Source of the DNA: Zelopaecilomyces penicillatus
Taxonomy: Eukaryota; Ascomycota; Sordariomycetes; Hypocreales; Pseudodiploosporaceae
Length of the DNA: 64,000 nucleotides
Assembly: GCA_005765155.1 (NCBI GenBank)
Contig: VCCP01000008.1
Coordinates: forward strand, 930,001-994,000
Direction: 5' to 3'
Position 1 is the first letter of the stretch, and every line of letters starts with the position of its first letter. The notes beneath the pieces are model-generated. The model saw nothing but the letters and a program-made list of their open reading frames with translations. It made no database searches and had not been told where the DNA came from. The position numbers and the translations under genes were made by a program. Shown piece by piece: positions 13,119 to 25,817 of this stretch.

Positions 13119-14697
13119 ATGTTTCAAGCTTCGCGCGTCCTTTCTCGCTCTGTGCCCCGATCCTTTTTATTCGCTCTTCAGCGACAGAACCGTCCCAGCA
13201 ATGTTCTCTTCACAGCGCAATCCTCATATCTAGCTAAAGGAGCTCCACCATTCTCTGCCGCTTATTACTCAAGCAAGTCGGATTCGACACCACCATTCAA
13301 GCGATCGATCGGTCAAGACGAAGTGAGTACTAACCAGAGCAAGCTCAAAGCAAACACGGGCGAAGGCTCGACCGGTGATTCCAATTCGATTCGGCTTGAA
13401 TCTTCAAGATCTTCTGTAGGAAGCAGCGAGAACTTGAGTGGAGGGCTTAAACATGACATTGTAGGTAGAATGAATGATCAATGAAGGGACCCACACAGGC
13501 TAACTATCGCAGGAAATCGTAAAAGACACATTTCGCCTGGATAGGGTGCCCCGTGAATCACATATTCTGGGCTTGTTTGGGACAGTCCCTTACCTTGCCA
13601 CATCAGTATCGACCGTTTTCTTAGCTTGGGACCTCACGAAGCAATTACCCACTGGGAACTCATTCTATGATATGGTTTTTGTAAATCATGAGACGGCCAA
13701 GTACTTGCTAGGTATAATTGAACCTCTTCAGCTTGGATATGGAGCAGTTATCATCTCCTTTCTTGGTGCTATCCATTGGGTAAGGCTAATTCATTTTTTT
13801 TTTGGCTTGCACATTGAGATTTAGCTAACACTTATCTTGTAGGGCCTCGAATATGCCGAGAAGAAGCCACTACGCGAGCGCACCCGATTCCGCTACGGCA
13901 TGGGACTTGCAGCCTCCGTGATTGCATGGCCGACGCTCTACATGCCCATCGAGTACGCACTAACGACCCAATTCATGGCATTCGTGGGGCTGTATTTTGC
14001 TGATGCGAGAGCTACAACACGTGGATGGGCCCCGGAATGGTATGCCCAATACCGTTTCCTCTTAACCGCCATGGTTGGCCTCGCCATTTTCATATCCCTC
14101 GTCGGCCGAGCCGAGATTGGACAGCAAGGAAGGCTGTCATCACAGGGCCTTGGGGAAAGAATGTCTAAGCCTGGCATTGCTGATAATGTCACAAACTGGG
14201 CCAAAATAGAAGCTGAAGAGATTAAGAAGCAGAAGGAAGAGGAGGCAGCCAAAGCAGAAGCCGAGGCAAAGAAGGGGAAGAGCAAGAAGGCGAACAAGAA
14301 GAAGGATGGAGATAAAAAAACAAAGGAAGATGAGAGTCAAGATCAGGACAAGAAGAAGCAGGGCAAAGATGAGAAGAGTTCGAGCAGTGGGCAGAAGAAT
14401 GAATCTGAAGCGCAGAAGGAGAGCAAGGATGAACAGGATCCTAGTAACGACGAGGAAAAGAAACCCCAGGCGGACGATGGCGGGGAAGAAGATGACAAGA
14501 ATAGCAACGGCTCTGATGAAGACTCTAGTGAAGACTCTGAAGATGAGCAAGGCGAGAAGAAGCAGGGCGAAGAGAAGCAAGGAGAGAAACAAAACAAAGA
14601 CAAGCAAAGCGAGAAGAAGAAGGGCGATGATAAGCAAGGCGAAGAGAAGCAAAGCAAAGACAAGCAGGGTGATGACAAGCAGAACGATGAGAAGTAA
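13119..14697 (+). CDS. Predicted mitochondrial membrane protein, DUF3429 (TMEM69-like), with long charged C-terminal tail
   Basis: Exons 13119-13460, 13513-13779 and 13843-14697 give 487 residues. Introns are 13461-13512 (GTAGGT...CGCAG) and 13780-13842 (GTAAGG...TGTAG), both phase 0. The N-terminus is rich in Arg, Ser and hydrophobic residues with few acids (MFQASRVLSRSVPRSFLFAL), as in mitochondrial targeting peptides. Residues about 115-290 hold four or five membrane segments with PRESHILGLFGTVPYL and the IEPLQLGYGAVIISFLGAIHWG stretch typical of DUF3429, the family of TMEM69; molecular function is unknown. From about residue 325 to the end lies a low-complexity tail of Lys, Glu, Asp, Gln and Ser with imperfect KQGEEKQ/KQGDDKQ repeats. 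The tail is in frame with the membrane domain and not a separate gene, although its length is probably variable between strains. Confidence 0.88.
14281..14694 (+). repeat. Purine-rich coding repeat (Lys/Glu/Gln/Asp tail)
   Basis: The last 400 bases of the DUF3429 gene are almost purely A/G on the + strand and repeat short units related to aagcarggcgaagag. They encode alternating KQ, EK and DD motifs. The long open frames on the other strand here are a by-product of this composition. Confidence 0.75.
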
Positions 14698-15103
14698 GAT
14701 AAGAAGGGTAAATCATAGGCATCCGGCGGATTGTATCGATATTGTTGCGTTGTACGTTTTCTACATTGTCTTTTTCGATGGAGTTTATCCCATTCTATTG
14801 GCCATATCTGAACGCAATAATATTTTTTCATCATTCTTCGTGGATCACATACCTTGTGACCGTATCGATAGCCACTTCGCAATCGAGGGCCTTTTACTGA
14901 AGCCGATCTTTTAAGCTGAAAAAGGTGAATCCTCCTCAAACATCGTAGCTCTCTGAAGGCTAGCACTTTCATATCAGCTAGAAGCTTTCAAATCAGGAAG
15001 TAAAATATCCAAACGTAGGACTTCACTCCAAAAAACCCAGTTTGGCAATTCCCAGACGAGCTAGCCTCCGTGGTGACTGGTGTTGCAGTGGGCCTATTGT
15101 CTC

Positions 15104-15118
15104 GGGGGGGGGGGGGGG
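15104..15118 (+). repeat. Run of 15 G
   Basis: A perfect homopolymer of 15 guanines. The exact length is prone to sequencing error. A second run of ten G lies at 15739-15748. Confidence 0.9.
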
Positions 15119-15156
15119 CTGAATATCGCACTGACAGCTTCAGTTTCGTGGTTGGC

Positions 15157-15180
15157 GAAGTGTGAAGTGTGAAGTGTGAA
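15157..15180 (+). repeat. Tandem heptamer gaagtgt, three copies plus three bases
   Basis: Three perfect direct copies of the 7-bp unit followed by a partial copy, in noncoding DNA 50 bases after the G-run. Confidence 0.9.
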
Positions 15181-17770
15181 TGAGAGTTTTGACGAATAGG
15201 AGAGTCGGAGGGCTCCGACCGATCCGATGTTGTTTTGTTTCTGCACTTTTTATATCATTATATTCTGTCTACTTTTTGACCTTGTCTACCGCAATGACCG
15301 CGTGACTACGAATATATCATGTTCCGTGGGATCCGCGGTAGACAACGGATCTTGCGCGGAGGGTTTCTAAGCAATCCCAGTTAAGGCGCCATTATGGTAA
15401 AGATAAGAGAAAGAGCTGAGCGAATACGGAGGGCTGTAGCTTGTCAGGGAAGAATAGATCGGACCAGGTGTTCGGAAGCGATGGCGTCGTTTGTACGGGG
15501 GCCGCGTACCGGTGCGGCGGGACACGATGCCGAGGGGGGAAAGGGGGTGATTTTGTCTGGATTGTCAGAACGTCAAAAGGAAAAAGGAAAAAGTCAATGC
15601 AGCGGGAGCTAGTGGATGAAGGGAGGAATATAACGGAAAGTTAGGAGTTCGTACGGAAAAGGAAAAAAATAGAGTTAATTCGGCAGGCAGCCCTGTGAAA
15701 GGAGGGCCATTCGAGCAGCCTTTGTGGCTTGGATTGAAGGGGGGGGGGTATTAGTGGCCGAGTCAGGAAGTACTCTATCCGAGATCCATTTATTAGCGCC
15801 ACGAACCACCAGAATCTAAGAGGCCATGAAACTTCAGCCTCACTTATAACCTATTGATTTTTTTTGAACCTCGCTGGCAAAGATACAGGGGGGGTGGATG
15901 GATTGGCGTAGTGTCAAGCACAGCTACTCCTCCATTGTTGGGAAGAAAAGGCGGCGGGTGCCGAGCACCGAAAAACCTTTGCCCCGCAGAAACGTGGTTT
16001 GTGGGGGTGCAGGGTGCAGTGTGTGCGTGGGATCTGGAGATGACTGGGGGGGCAAAGAGGAGAACAAAAGAGAACAAAGAGTTTGGGGTTTTGTTGTCCC
16101 ATGGGGAACTGGGGAAACTGGAGCCAGCTGGAAATCGACGCCAATACGCGAAGTGGAGAGTTGCATGTTTGTTGAGTCTGGGGTAAAGAAGCTGTGTGTG
16201 GGTGTGTAAGTGAGGCTGTACTGGGGGATGGATGTATGTGTGCTACTGTTGTTTGCCTAGAAGAGAATCATGGCTGAGACTTTATCGGTGCTGAATCTTA
16301 TAATTGGAGGAAAAGTTAGTGATGAATATTCACATCACAAAGGCCTCTACTGCAGGAACAGACGCCTTATAATTACCAGCAAGCCTAGATACAGTAGGCG
16401 CAGCATCTGGCCGCACGAAGCTGGAACGTGTTTCCCACTGCCTACGTACACGGTAATTGCGCATAACACCCATTTTCTCAACAACAAGAAGAGTCATTCA
16501 ATATCAACACCCAAGGATAATCTCATCGGGCAATCTTGTCTGTGCGTGCCTCATATTAAGATTGACCTCGCAAGGAACTCCCCTCCGCAATTTGATACCT
16601 AGCAGTGAATCCCCAGCGGAGGAAAAGGGAAAGTGTGGGCAAACCCCAGAAAATTAACCATCCAAACGCACAGAAGTTTATGAGAGTTCGGCCAATGCCG
16701 ATGGGCATCTCTTGACTGCACACAAACATCCCCAGGCTGGTTGTCCTCAAGCTGAACCACGGGCGGCGGGGCCCGGAGTGGAGATCAGTATGTCTGCAAA
16801 GAAAACGGCATTGCCGGGGGGGGGGAGGGTAAGCGGAGCTTCGCTCGCTAATGAGTTTACGAGTAGGAATTTACAATCACCCACATGGCTTGGATTCAGG
16901 AAGAGCAGCGGATGGGCGGGAGGCAGAACGACCGCTGCGCTCGTGTGTGTGTTGGGGTGTGTGCGGAAAGGGTTATCCCATAGTTATACATTGCAGGCAC
17001 AGCATTTCGTACTTGCAAAGCAAACACTGACGACGAAGCTGAAAATCCTAGAGTCGAAAAAGAACCAGTGGCAAGAGTAGCTGCGACTTCACAGCACCTG
17101 CAGAGATGCTATTACGTTAAGAAAAATTCGTCCAGTGCAGCCAACGAACGCCATGCGCCGGGCTCTAAAGTAAAAGCGGTTGGGTCTCCGAATGATGGCT
17201 GCCCTAAGCAAGCGACGAGAACTATAGAGGCTCGATGCGCCAAGACTGGCCGTTGCACAATCAAATGTCACCGTCAGCCAAGCAAGAAAACGGCTGTGGA
17301 TCGGCAAAGATCGAGTCTATACAAAAAAAATCCCCAGTATCACACATTATTCCGGGAAGCTCAACCCTCCAAGTGGCTGGAAGTCGGCGGTCTGAATCCG
17401 AGGGAACAATAGCCAAGAAACCTAGGCATCTTGCGGTCCATAGGGCGAGAGCTGGGTTGGGGACATCGGTCGTCTGAGCTAGCAGTGCATGAGAAACTTT
17501 CTTTTTCTTTTTTCCTGTTCCTGTAGGTGACAAACATCCAGTGCTACAGATGGATTTGCTTTTCCCCAAGACATGCGACAATTTGGGGCTTTGGTTGTGA
17601 GGCTAGAATATTTCTCACCCGAATAACTATGGGTAAGGTTTGCATATTGTGGTCCGTACTGCAGTCTTTTTTGTCTTGCGCTGCGGCTTGACTCGGCATG
17701 GCATGGGCGGGGCCATGTAAGAGCTTGCGTTCTTTACGGACTTGCCGTAGCTAAATGCTACCATTACAGG

Positions 17771-17792
17771 CACAGACAGACAGACAGACAGG
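17771..17792 (+). repeat. CAGA tetranucleotide microsatellite
   Basis: About five tandem tetranucleotide units inside the gene-poor block; no coding role is apparent. Confidence 0.85.
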
Positions 17793-20700
17793 CTGGTGTT
17801 TGTTTGCAGACAGATTACCAGCCCAGCCATCTGAGTGCCGGCAGCGCTTGGCAGAATTTGCATTTCAAAGCTGCCAGCGGCCCCCCTGACAGACCGATTG
17901 TATCAAATCCACTCATTGTAGTGCAGAGCCTAAAATGAGAAAAAAATGACGACGCATTGGCAGATTATGCAACATCCCGAGTGCATTTTCGTCCCAGCAG
18001 AAGAAGAGCAGAGCCACAAAGAGTACTACATGGCGCGGACAAGTCACCCAATGACGACGTATTTTGACGACTCTTCTGACCAAATAACGCAATCCAAAGT
18101 TTCTCTTTCAGCCAATGCCCAGCTATAGACATATTCAAAAAACAGCGACTAGTCAGAACAACAATAGACTGGCAATTTTACGATGCCGCTGAAGTTGCTG
18201 GTTTCGTCGTACGTGATGTCGAAGTCGATAACGGCAATAAACGGAGTGACATTCCGTGAAGCCGATATGGGTGGCACCGTAAGTGTGGGGGGGGGGACCT
18301 TCGTGAAGCGTCCTGATATTTTAACATCGTACCTAGACAACGCTAGAGGCTCATAGCGGAGCTATAGTGACAGCTTAGGGGATCATAGCATGGCGACTTG
18401 TTTGAGCATCTGAACAGAGCGCTCCCTAGCAAGACATGAAAGACATGAAAGGCGTACTGACCGGAATGTCGGAGGGCAATTTGTCCCGCCCGCCGGGTGC
18501 AACGATACGGGACAGATATGGAGCGTAGTAAAGCGCGAATATAATGGGGAAACAACACGCATCAGGACAACCTCGAATGCTGTCACGGCGTGTTTGACAG
18601 ACCGAGGTGGCCGGCGTGGTTGCCGAATCTGAATAACAGCGTCGCAGCCGGTGGTGGCCCCATGTCGGAACCAAGACGGGAGGGAATCATGTGTGTGCCA
18701 TTTGTCCTACTAAGATGACTATTCGCGGCTGTCCCTTTCACGGGACCAGCCTGGGCGAGTTGTAGGCAGGCAGGCAGCCCGTGTTAACAAGCACGGAAGA
18801 GTCTTTCCAATCCGAGGCTAGGCGCCGCACGGGAGCCTCGGCCACATTCAAGCTGAATGAGGTACCTGGAATTTTCCGCCAACACGCAGCTTGTTACCAA
18901 CAACCACACACACACACAGCCCGAGCCTCTTGACAGTGGCTAGTAATCAGCGGCTACCCACACATCGCCTATCGTCAACTTTCCTTAGAATAAGAGACAA
19001 CTGATTGATGAGCGGTTGTTATTTAGAACGTATAGTGCTTGCAACGGATGTGACGCTGCACCGACAAGCGGTTGCTGCCACAGCTCGCGAGTTGCGGTTG
19101 TGGAGGGCTGCACGCCACGCATGGCGCTGGCAAACAGAAAGCCATGATAAATGCTTGGCCACGCCCCTGCCCAAAAGAGTCCTAGGATGGAAGGAAGGCG
19201 AACAAACTTCAGCAGCCAACCGCAACCAACATCAGCCCAACTTCCCCAGGGGGAACTTTGGGGTTGATGGCTTGCATCGGAGCCGACCGACGAGCGAGCG
19301 AGTGTGGCTGGCGGAGCCAGGCCATTGGGACCGTGAAGCCCCGTGGCGAGGAGGCGCTTTGGGCTGGAGGTTGCGGTGAGGTTGTTGGTGAGGTTCTCGA
19401 TGCGATTGTTGGCGATGGTTCCGCGGGTGTTTGATCCGAACAATGGACTTGATGGTGAACATTCTTCTACAGTGAAGGGATTCGACAGGCCTGAGTGGTG
19501 AGTGAGCATGAAGAATGGAGAGTTCCGGGAAGAACCTGCAAGATGTTGCTGCAGGTAACCTCAGTGCATTGAACCTGCCATATTTAGGCTGCGTTGTGGC
19601 TGCCGACAGCCCGTTGCGAGGGGACGGCAGGCACTCCCAGTGGCCCAGTACCAAATCAGGCTTGTCGGCTGCACATCAACGGAGTAATTCACCAGCTAGA
19701 GGGTGTGCCAGTGCCTGTAACAGCGGTACATTAGGACAGCACGGTACACCAATACAGAGGGGCCTAACACCCAGTACCTTATCAGGTCCCTGTCATTTAC
19801 GATGCGTCCAGCTCGTCCGTCTGACATTATGATCCATTCACGATAATAAATGCATCGCGCTATTGGCAAATTTGATGGGAGCCCGGCCCCATCACCTATC
19901 CCTAATAGGAGGAAAGACAATCAATTACGAGTTGTTGCCGGAATGGGGTTGAGTGGTCTTTGGTGTGTTCTCACTCGTTATCAGTGTCACGAGCCATATC
20001 TGCTTCTCTGCACCGGAGGAAGCGGAGGTATGTACTGATCTATGAACCTGTGCGTATCGGACAGGATCACCAACAATGGCTTTATTTCCCCGAGGAAGAA
20101 GGCCCCCAAGCATTATGGGTTTGCTTCACGACCAATGACAGGAAAGCGCCCTGGATGCAGCAGCTGTGACCAACTGCACTCCAATTCCATAAGCCTTCCA
20201 GAAGCGGTCTCGAGCACTGTGTGGCCAGGGCGATCAGGCTGGGGTGTGGATGAGGGTGTGATGGTGGTGGGTGCGAGGGGTGAGCGACAGCCCGCCATTT
20301 GGAGCCGCGGACCGGGGGGACTGGCAGGTGTGTGTGCATGTGGACGAGGGTGTGGATTTTGGTGGCATTAAAGATGAGATGGGCTAAAGAAAAATAAAGT
20401 TAAAAAATGGAAACCGATGAGAACGCTTGCGTATAGGTAGTTCATTACACTTGCTAGGACTGTGGCTGTAGTAAATGACAAAGCCACGGCCTGTATCCAC
20501 GGCAAATAGAGCAATGGAGAGTCCAATCTCTCTATGCGCTGTTCTTTGCCAGTCGAGAGCGGGCAAATCCAAGACGAGACTGGCACAGAACCCAAGGTGA
20601 GGGGAGACGACGGGGGGAGGTGTGGAGCACTTCGGGCCACTTTGAGGCCTGGAATTACCATTAATCTGTACCAATTACACACCTGTATCCGGATGCAGGC

Positions 20701-22868
20701 AAGCTGGTGATGGATTATTAGACTTGGAACTCGGCCTGTGGAGCATTCGACGCCCAGATGGACGCCACAGATAGGTATGCTGGAGTCAAACGGCTATGGC
20801 CTGGCATTTGGCTGACATGGTTGAGCGAAGGCGCCGGATGATACTGGATCTTTTCACAAGCCCGTCTGGCTGGTTATTGGCAGTTGCGAGACGACTCAAC
20901 CAACTCAAGATTGAACAAAGTACTAAGGTATAGGTACTGACCCGCATGGTGTAGATTGCCAGAACAACAAATCCACGCAGGCAACGCATTGTTGCTATCC
21001 GGCACGCGGCACCCAGGGATTGAAAGAAAAAGAAAAAAACGACGCTCCCTGCTACTCACTCCACCAGCTGGTTATCTGTAGATAGATGCCCAGTACGGAA
21101 TCTGGTTGATGATACTACCTTACGCCGCAGTGATACCTGTGGACCTGCAGGTACATTCCTCACCTGGACTCTGCCGTGTCGCTCTCCAAATCGTGACGGG
21201 TACCCTGAGATAGTCGTCAATGCGAGTGGCACACCTACCTATCTCAGGCATATTGAATATAGTTACTTGCCTTTCACTATAGACGGCTGCTCTGTAAAGC
21301 AACTCAGTCATCCGACACCACCCATCTGAATCGACGGCGCGGGTTGAGTCTGACAGTCTGATGGATAACCACAGACACATGCGAATGCGAGCAAACTCGT
21401 ACCAAGTACGGCATCTACTAGTTGAAAATTCTAGATAGGCCTGCCAACACGTCCTCCACCTCCATCTTGTCTTGTCCCTTTTCTGCTTCGGTCACCGACG
21501 CCTACCTATCTGTAGCGGTAGCTATGCGGAGTACATGCTGGGTATGGAGGGTGGTCTTGAACCAGGGACAAAAGTACCACGGCTGAAGGCGAAAAAACGG
21601 AGAGAAGGAGGAAAAAAAAAGGGTCTTTCGTTACCACACCCCTACCCCCCTCCCCGCGCCTAATTACCAACAGCACACCCCTGCTCAGCACACGAATGAG
21701 AAGTGTGCGAGACGATAAGTTGAACAATTCAAAGGCATTGGATGGAGCTTGGGGTTGTTAGTCCATTCTAGGTTCCCTGGCCCGCCAACCCGCGCATGAG
21801 CATGTGCTTTTGTATGGGGGAAAACTGAGGGGAGGGATGGAGATGGAGGGGGACAAGTCAGCTAGGGGCATAATCTACGGAGGGTACGAGGACAGTCCGG
21901 GGGACCTGTCGATGCAGTCGTGATGATAAGCAGCTGTCATTTACCTGGCTGGATACATGCGATACGGCACCATACGCCGGCGCTGTGCGAGGCGGTGGGT
22001 AGAGAGAGACGCAGGTGAGAGAGAAAGTTCGGACGGAGCCGAGGGAGGGTTATGCTGTATCAGATTGTCTTGGGGCTTGCCGGCATTCGCAGGTATGGAA
22101 GTATCTCGCGTGGCTTGTCAGCAGCACCCGATGAGGGAGAGAGGCTTCAAAGAGAGAGACAGAGAGACACTTTGACTGATTGGTAAAAAATAATCGAGGT
22201 ACTCGTACAGATAGGGTTATCCATACCCATCCATCCATGTGGGATGGGCTTCCATGGACCGTGGACCATGATCCCTCCATTCATCCATTCACTAAAGGCC
22301 CATTTCATCCCCGTCCACTAACAGCAACTAGTCAATGCCTGTAGCTGCTAAGCAAGGCCCAGTGCAGGACCTGCTAGCGTGCCGATATTGTGTGCCCAGC
22401 GGCCTTGGCGCCGAGCGTTAATAGTGGCGTTGGCCGTAGCGTGGGCACAAACTGGACGACTTGCAAGCTCCCCCCCCCCTCCCCACAGCGTGCTCTCCAC
22501 AGCTACAGCGGCCCTCCACAGCGGTGGTCCTCCCCACAAGCTGCGTCGCCAACCCTGGCTCCAGCCATGGAGCTCTTGGCCACCACCCATGACATGCATG
22601 GCTGCTCGACTGCGGTGTATGGCCAGCAGCCCCGGAGCTGCGCTGCCTCTTTCGGGAGGGAAAGCGCCTTTGGCCGCTTCTCCACACGTTCTGGCACCCT
22701 TTTTGGCACCTTTTTGGGGCCGGTTTGGCACTTTGTTCGCCCTCAGCCGGCCCTCAGTCGGCTCTCCTGTTGGCGACGGCGTCGCCGTCAGCGCGGGTAC
22801 AAAAGGTCGGCAGGTGCAGCGTTCCATTCCTTCCTTCACTCGCATTGTCGTGTCGTGTCGTGTTGTGT

Positions 22869-22918
22869 CTTCCCTCACTCTCCTCCTCTTCTTCTTCTTT
22901 TTCCTCCTCCTCTTGCAG
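22869..22918 (+). promoter_or_regulatory. CT-rich leader/promoter tract of the nucleoside transporter, ending in a possible 3' splice site
   Basis: A pyrimidine-only stretch of about 45 bases ends in TTGCAG some 140 bases before the start codon. CT tracts just upstream of the transcription start are common in highly expressed genes of filamentous fungi. The CAG end would also serve as the acceptor of a 5' leader intron; no donor could be fixed. Confidence 0.35.
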
Positions 22919-23060
22919 TACAAGAACACCTCTTCCCCCTGCTCCTCTGCTCCTCGGCCACGCTGTGGTTCAACCAATTCAAGGCCCGCGAACGTGTAGA
23001 CAAGCGCGCTTGAGACCTGAGAGACGGCCAACAGCCAGCACGCAGCAGCAATCTAACAAA

Positions 23061-25049
23061 ATGACCGACACCAACAAACTGGCCGCTGACGGCCTCGCCC
23101 ACAATGCGGACCCAGCTCTCCAGCCTTCGCACCAACATCACCACGAGCACCATAACCACTCGTCGCGAGCCGCTGCCGACAACGTTGTCTACACGCGCGG
23201 CACAAATGTCGACCCGACGCTGGTCCCGACCCAGGACCACAGCCATGGCCATCTCGAGAAGCGCAGCGGCGACCATGGCGTCGACAAGGCTGCTGGCAGC
23301 ACTCCCCCGGACTATAGCGACCACGAAAAGGCCGAGGCCGGTGTCATCGGCACCCACGCGGGCTCGGACAGCCAATCGCGCCGCAAGTTTGGCATGAGCC
23401 ACAAGCTTTACCGCAGCTTGATTCACCTCTTCATCTTTATGCTTTTCACCGGTTGGTGGATCGCATCGCTGGTTCTGCACCGCAATGATAAGAACTGGGT
23501 TGTACCCTTCCTTGTTTGGCTTTGCATCACCTTGCGTCTGTTCTTCTTCCACGTTTCCAGCAAGTATGTCTCCGGTGCCATCCAGTTTGTCTGGAAAAAC
23601 ACTGCCCTCCGAGTCTACGATGCCCTCCCCCCCAAGGCTCGTACTCCTGCCGGCGCCATTGTCACCATCAGCGCCATCCTCATCGGTTCTTTCGTCTCAG
23701 AAGAGGTTGCCGACAACACGCGCGCCAACCGTGCCATCAGCTTGTTTGGACTGGCTGTCATCATCTTCGCCTTCTGGTTGACTAGCACTGCCCGTGCCCA
23801 CGTCAATTGGCGCACTGTCATTGGTGGCATGCTGGCCCAGTACATCATTGGCCTATTCGTTCTGCGCACCAAGCTTGGTTATGATATTTTCCGATTCATT
23901 GCTGATCGTGCTGGTGATTTGCTCGGTTTCGCCAAGTTTGGTGTTGCTTTCCTGACCAATGAGGAAGTTTCCAAGCTGCCCATGTTCTTCTTCGGCGTCA
24001 TCCCCGCCATCATCTTCTTCATCGCCCTTGTCCAAGTTCTCTACTACATTGGTTTCATCCAGTGGTTCATTCAGAAGTTCGCCACCTTTGTCTTCTGGGC
24101 TCTTGGAGCATCTGGTGCTGAGGCCGTTGTCGCCGCTGCCACCCCATTCATCGGTCAGGGAGAGTCTGCTATGTTGGTCCGACCCTTTGTCCCCCACATG
24201 ACCAATGCCGAGATCCACCAGATTATGACCTGCGGTTTCGCCACCATCTCCGGTTCCGTCCTTGTCGGCTACATTGGTCTTGGTCTCAATGCAGAGGCCC
24301 TGGTCTCATCTTGCATCATGTCCATTCCTGCCTCTCTGGCCATCTCCAAGCTGCGATATCCCGAGACGGAGGAGACTCTTACTGCTGGACGCGTTGTCAT
24401 CCCCGATGATGACGAGCACAAGGCCGAGAACGCCCTGCACGCTTTCGCCAACGGCTCTTGGCTCGGTATCAAGATTGGTGCCACCATTGTTGCGTCTTTG
24501 CTCTGCATTCTCGCTGCCGTCGGCCTCATCAATGGCCTTCTCACCTGGTGGGGCCGTTACCTCAACATCAACGACCCCAAGTTGACCCTCCAGACCATTC
24601 TTGGTTATCTCCTGTACCCCATTTCCTTCCTTCTCGGTGTTTCCCGTGAGAACGGTGATATCCTCAAGGTTGCCAAGCTGATTTCCGAGAAAATTATCAC
24701 CGTAAGTCGATGCTCTAACCCAATTTGCTATTGATCAATGCTAATCATTCATCAGAACGAGTTCAATGCTTTCCTTGCTCTTACCAAAGACCCCGAGTAC
24801 ACCGTCATGTCTCCTCGATCCAAGCTCATTGCTACCTATGCTCTCTGCGGATTCGGTAACATTGGCTCTCTGGGTATTCAAATCGGTATTCTGGGACAAC
24901 TGGCCCCCTCTCGTGGTGGTGACGTTTCTCGACTTGCCGTTTCTGCTCTCATCTCAGGTGTCATGGCGACCCTTACATCTGCCACTGTCGCCGGCCTTGT
25001 CGTTACCACCCAGCTGGCTAACTTCACCAGCATGGCCCCACCTTCATAA
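23061..25049 (+). CDS. Concentrative nucleoside transporter (CNT / NupC family)
   Basis: Exons 23061-24701 and 24756-25049 are joined over a 54-bp intron (GTAAGT...ATCAG, phase 0), giving 644 residues. The frame is open further upstream but has no good ATG; AAAATGACC at 23061 is a good fungal start context. Residues 1-115 are soluble, with a His-rich cluster (HQHHHEHHNH). Membrane segments fill the rest. The N-terminal CNT domain, the gate domain and the C-terminal NupC domain follow in order, including GQGESAMLVRP, TCGFATISGS and the ending FGNIGSLGIQIGILGQLAP. CNT proteins import nucleosides together with H+ or Na+ across the plasma membrane. The gene stands alone after a long noncoding block and is followed in the same direction by HRI1. 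Confidence 0.95.
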
Positions 25050-25817
25050 ATGAAGCGTGGATTTGATTTTCGCGCCATTTTTTTTTTTTTTTTTTTTTGA
25101 ATTTATGGATGGAGAAAGTAATGGTTTATATGCAATCAATGTGCAATGTACAATTGCGAGAGCTTGTACGGCTCTTTTTGTCATGTAATGAGTTTCATAT
25201 GAAGGAAGAAGAAGAAGACGAGACGAGAGAAATATACCCCTTTTTATTATTACGCGATTTTTATCCACTGGTGTGTGAATACTGTGAAGTAACGAGAACT
25301 TTAAAACGCCTTTGACAGCGTGCATTTCACACGCAGTTCCGCTTGTAGATATTTGCTCAAGTTCGCTTTAACAGCTGACGATCACCATGATGAAGACAAT
25401 TTCAGCGTATGCGTTCATATTTCTTGTAGATAACATCCCGTCGACTCTTTTCCCGACAATCAATTGAAGGCTTTTGTAACGTAGGCTTGAGATAGAACCG
25501 CCCCAGCCCACTCATGAGATGGCACCTCTCCAATTGATTGGGTGACCCCCGCATCCGACGTTCGGACCGGGCCCAGCGTGCAGCTTTCCGATTTCATGTG
25601 TAATGGGGAGAGATTTGGCGTGCTATTGATTCCTCGTCTCGTTTCACTCTCTTCCAACAATCCTCTGTCCCACTGATAGGTTGAGCAATCGAGGAATTTT
25701 AAGGTCACAAGAACACGCATTGTGGTTACTGTGGAGACTACGTCATCTACTGTGAGGAAGAAGAAAGCGAAAAAGACCACCTTTCATTGAACAAAAATCT
25801 GTTGGGACATCGGTATC
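25050..25817. other. Spacer between nucleoside transporter and HRI1
   Basis: It holds the transporter 3' region and the HRI1 promoter. Apart from a 21-base T run just after the transporter stop, no feature was recognised. Confidence 0.5.
25078..25098 (+). repeat. T homopolymer (21 bases)
   Basis: It lies about 30 bases after the stop codon of the nucleoside transporter, in its presumed 3' untranslated region. The exact length is uncertain in any assembly. Confidence 0.9.

Larger units (their letters stand above)
14698..23060. other. Gene-poor region of about 8.4 kb
   Basis: No reading frame longer than about 230 codons is present, and those that exist overlap each other on both strands with Pro/Arg/Ser-rich, low-information translations. 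I could not assemble any spliced protein with recognisable motifs. The block contains G-runs (15104-15118, 15739-15748, also near 16817 and 18289), a 7-bp tandem repeat at 15157-15180, a CAGA repeat at 17771-17792 and a CA run near 18905-18920. It is unusually long for this otherwise compact gene layout. It may hold a long promoter, noncoding transcripts or decayed sequence; nothing in it identifies a mobile element. Confidence 0.55.

Noticed and set aside
14140..14972. Long minus-strand frames opposite the DUF3429 tail
   Set aside because: They are the complement of a purine repeat and encode poly-Leu/Ser/Phe.
18985..19654. Overlapping minus-strand frames of 174 and 140 codons
   Set aside because: Translations are low-information Ser/Pro/Arg-rich, lack motifs, and no splice model joins them sensibly.
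22348..23031. Open frame of 227 codons on the minus strand
   Set aside because: It is antisense to the transporter leader with Arg/Gly/Ala-rich composition; large overlapping frames on the + strand show it comes from GC bias.
22725..23060. N-terminal extension of the nucleoside transporter frame by 112 codons
   Set aside because: It begins with a non-ATG codon, is a translated CT-rich leader of Ser/Pro/Leu, and ATG at 23061 has a good context.
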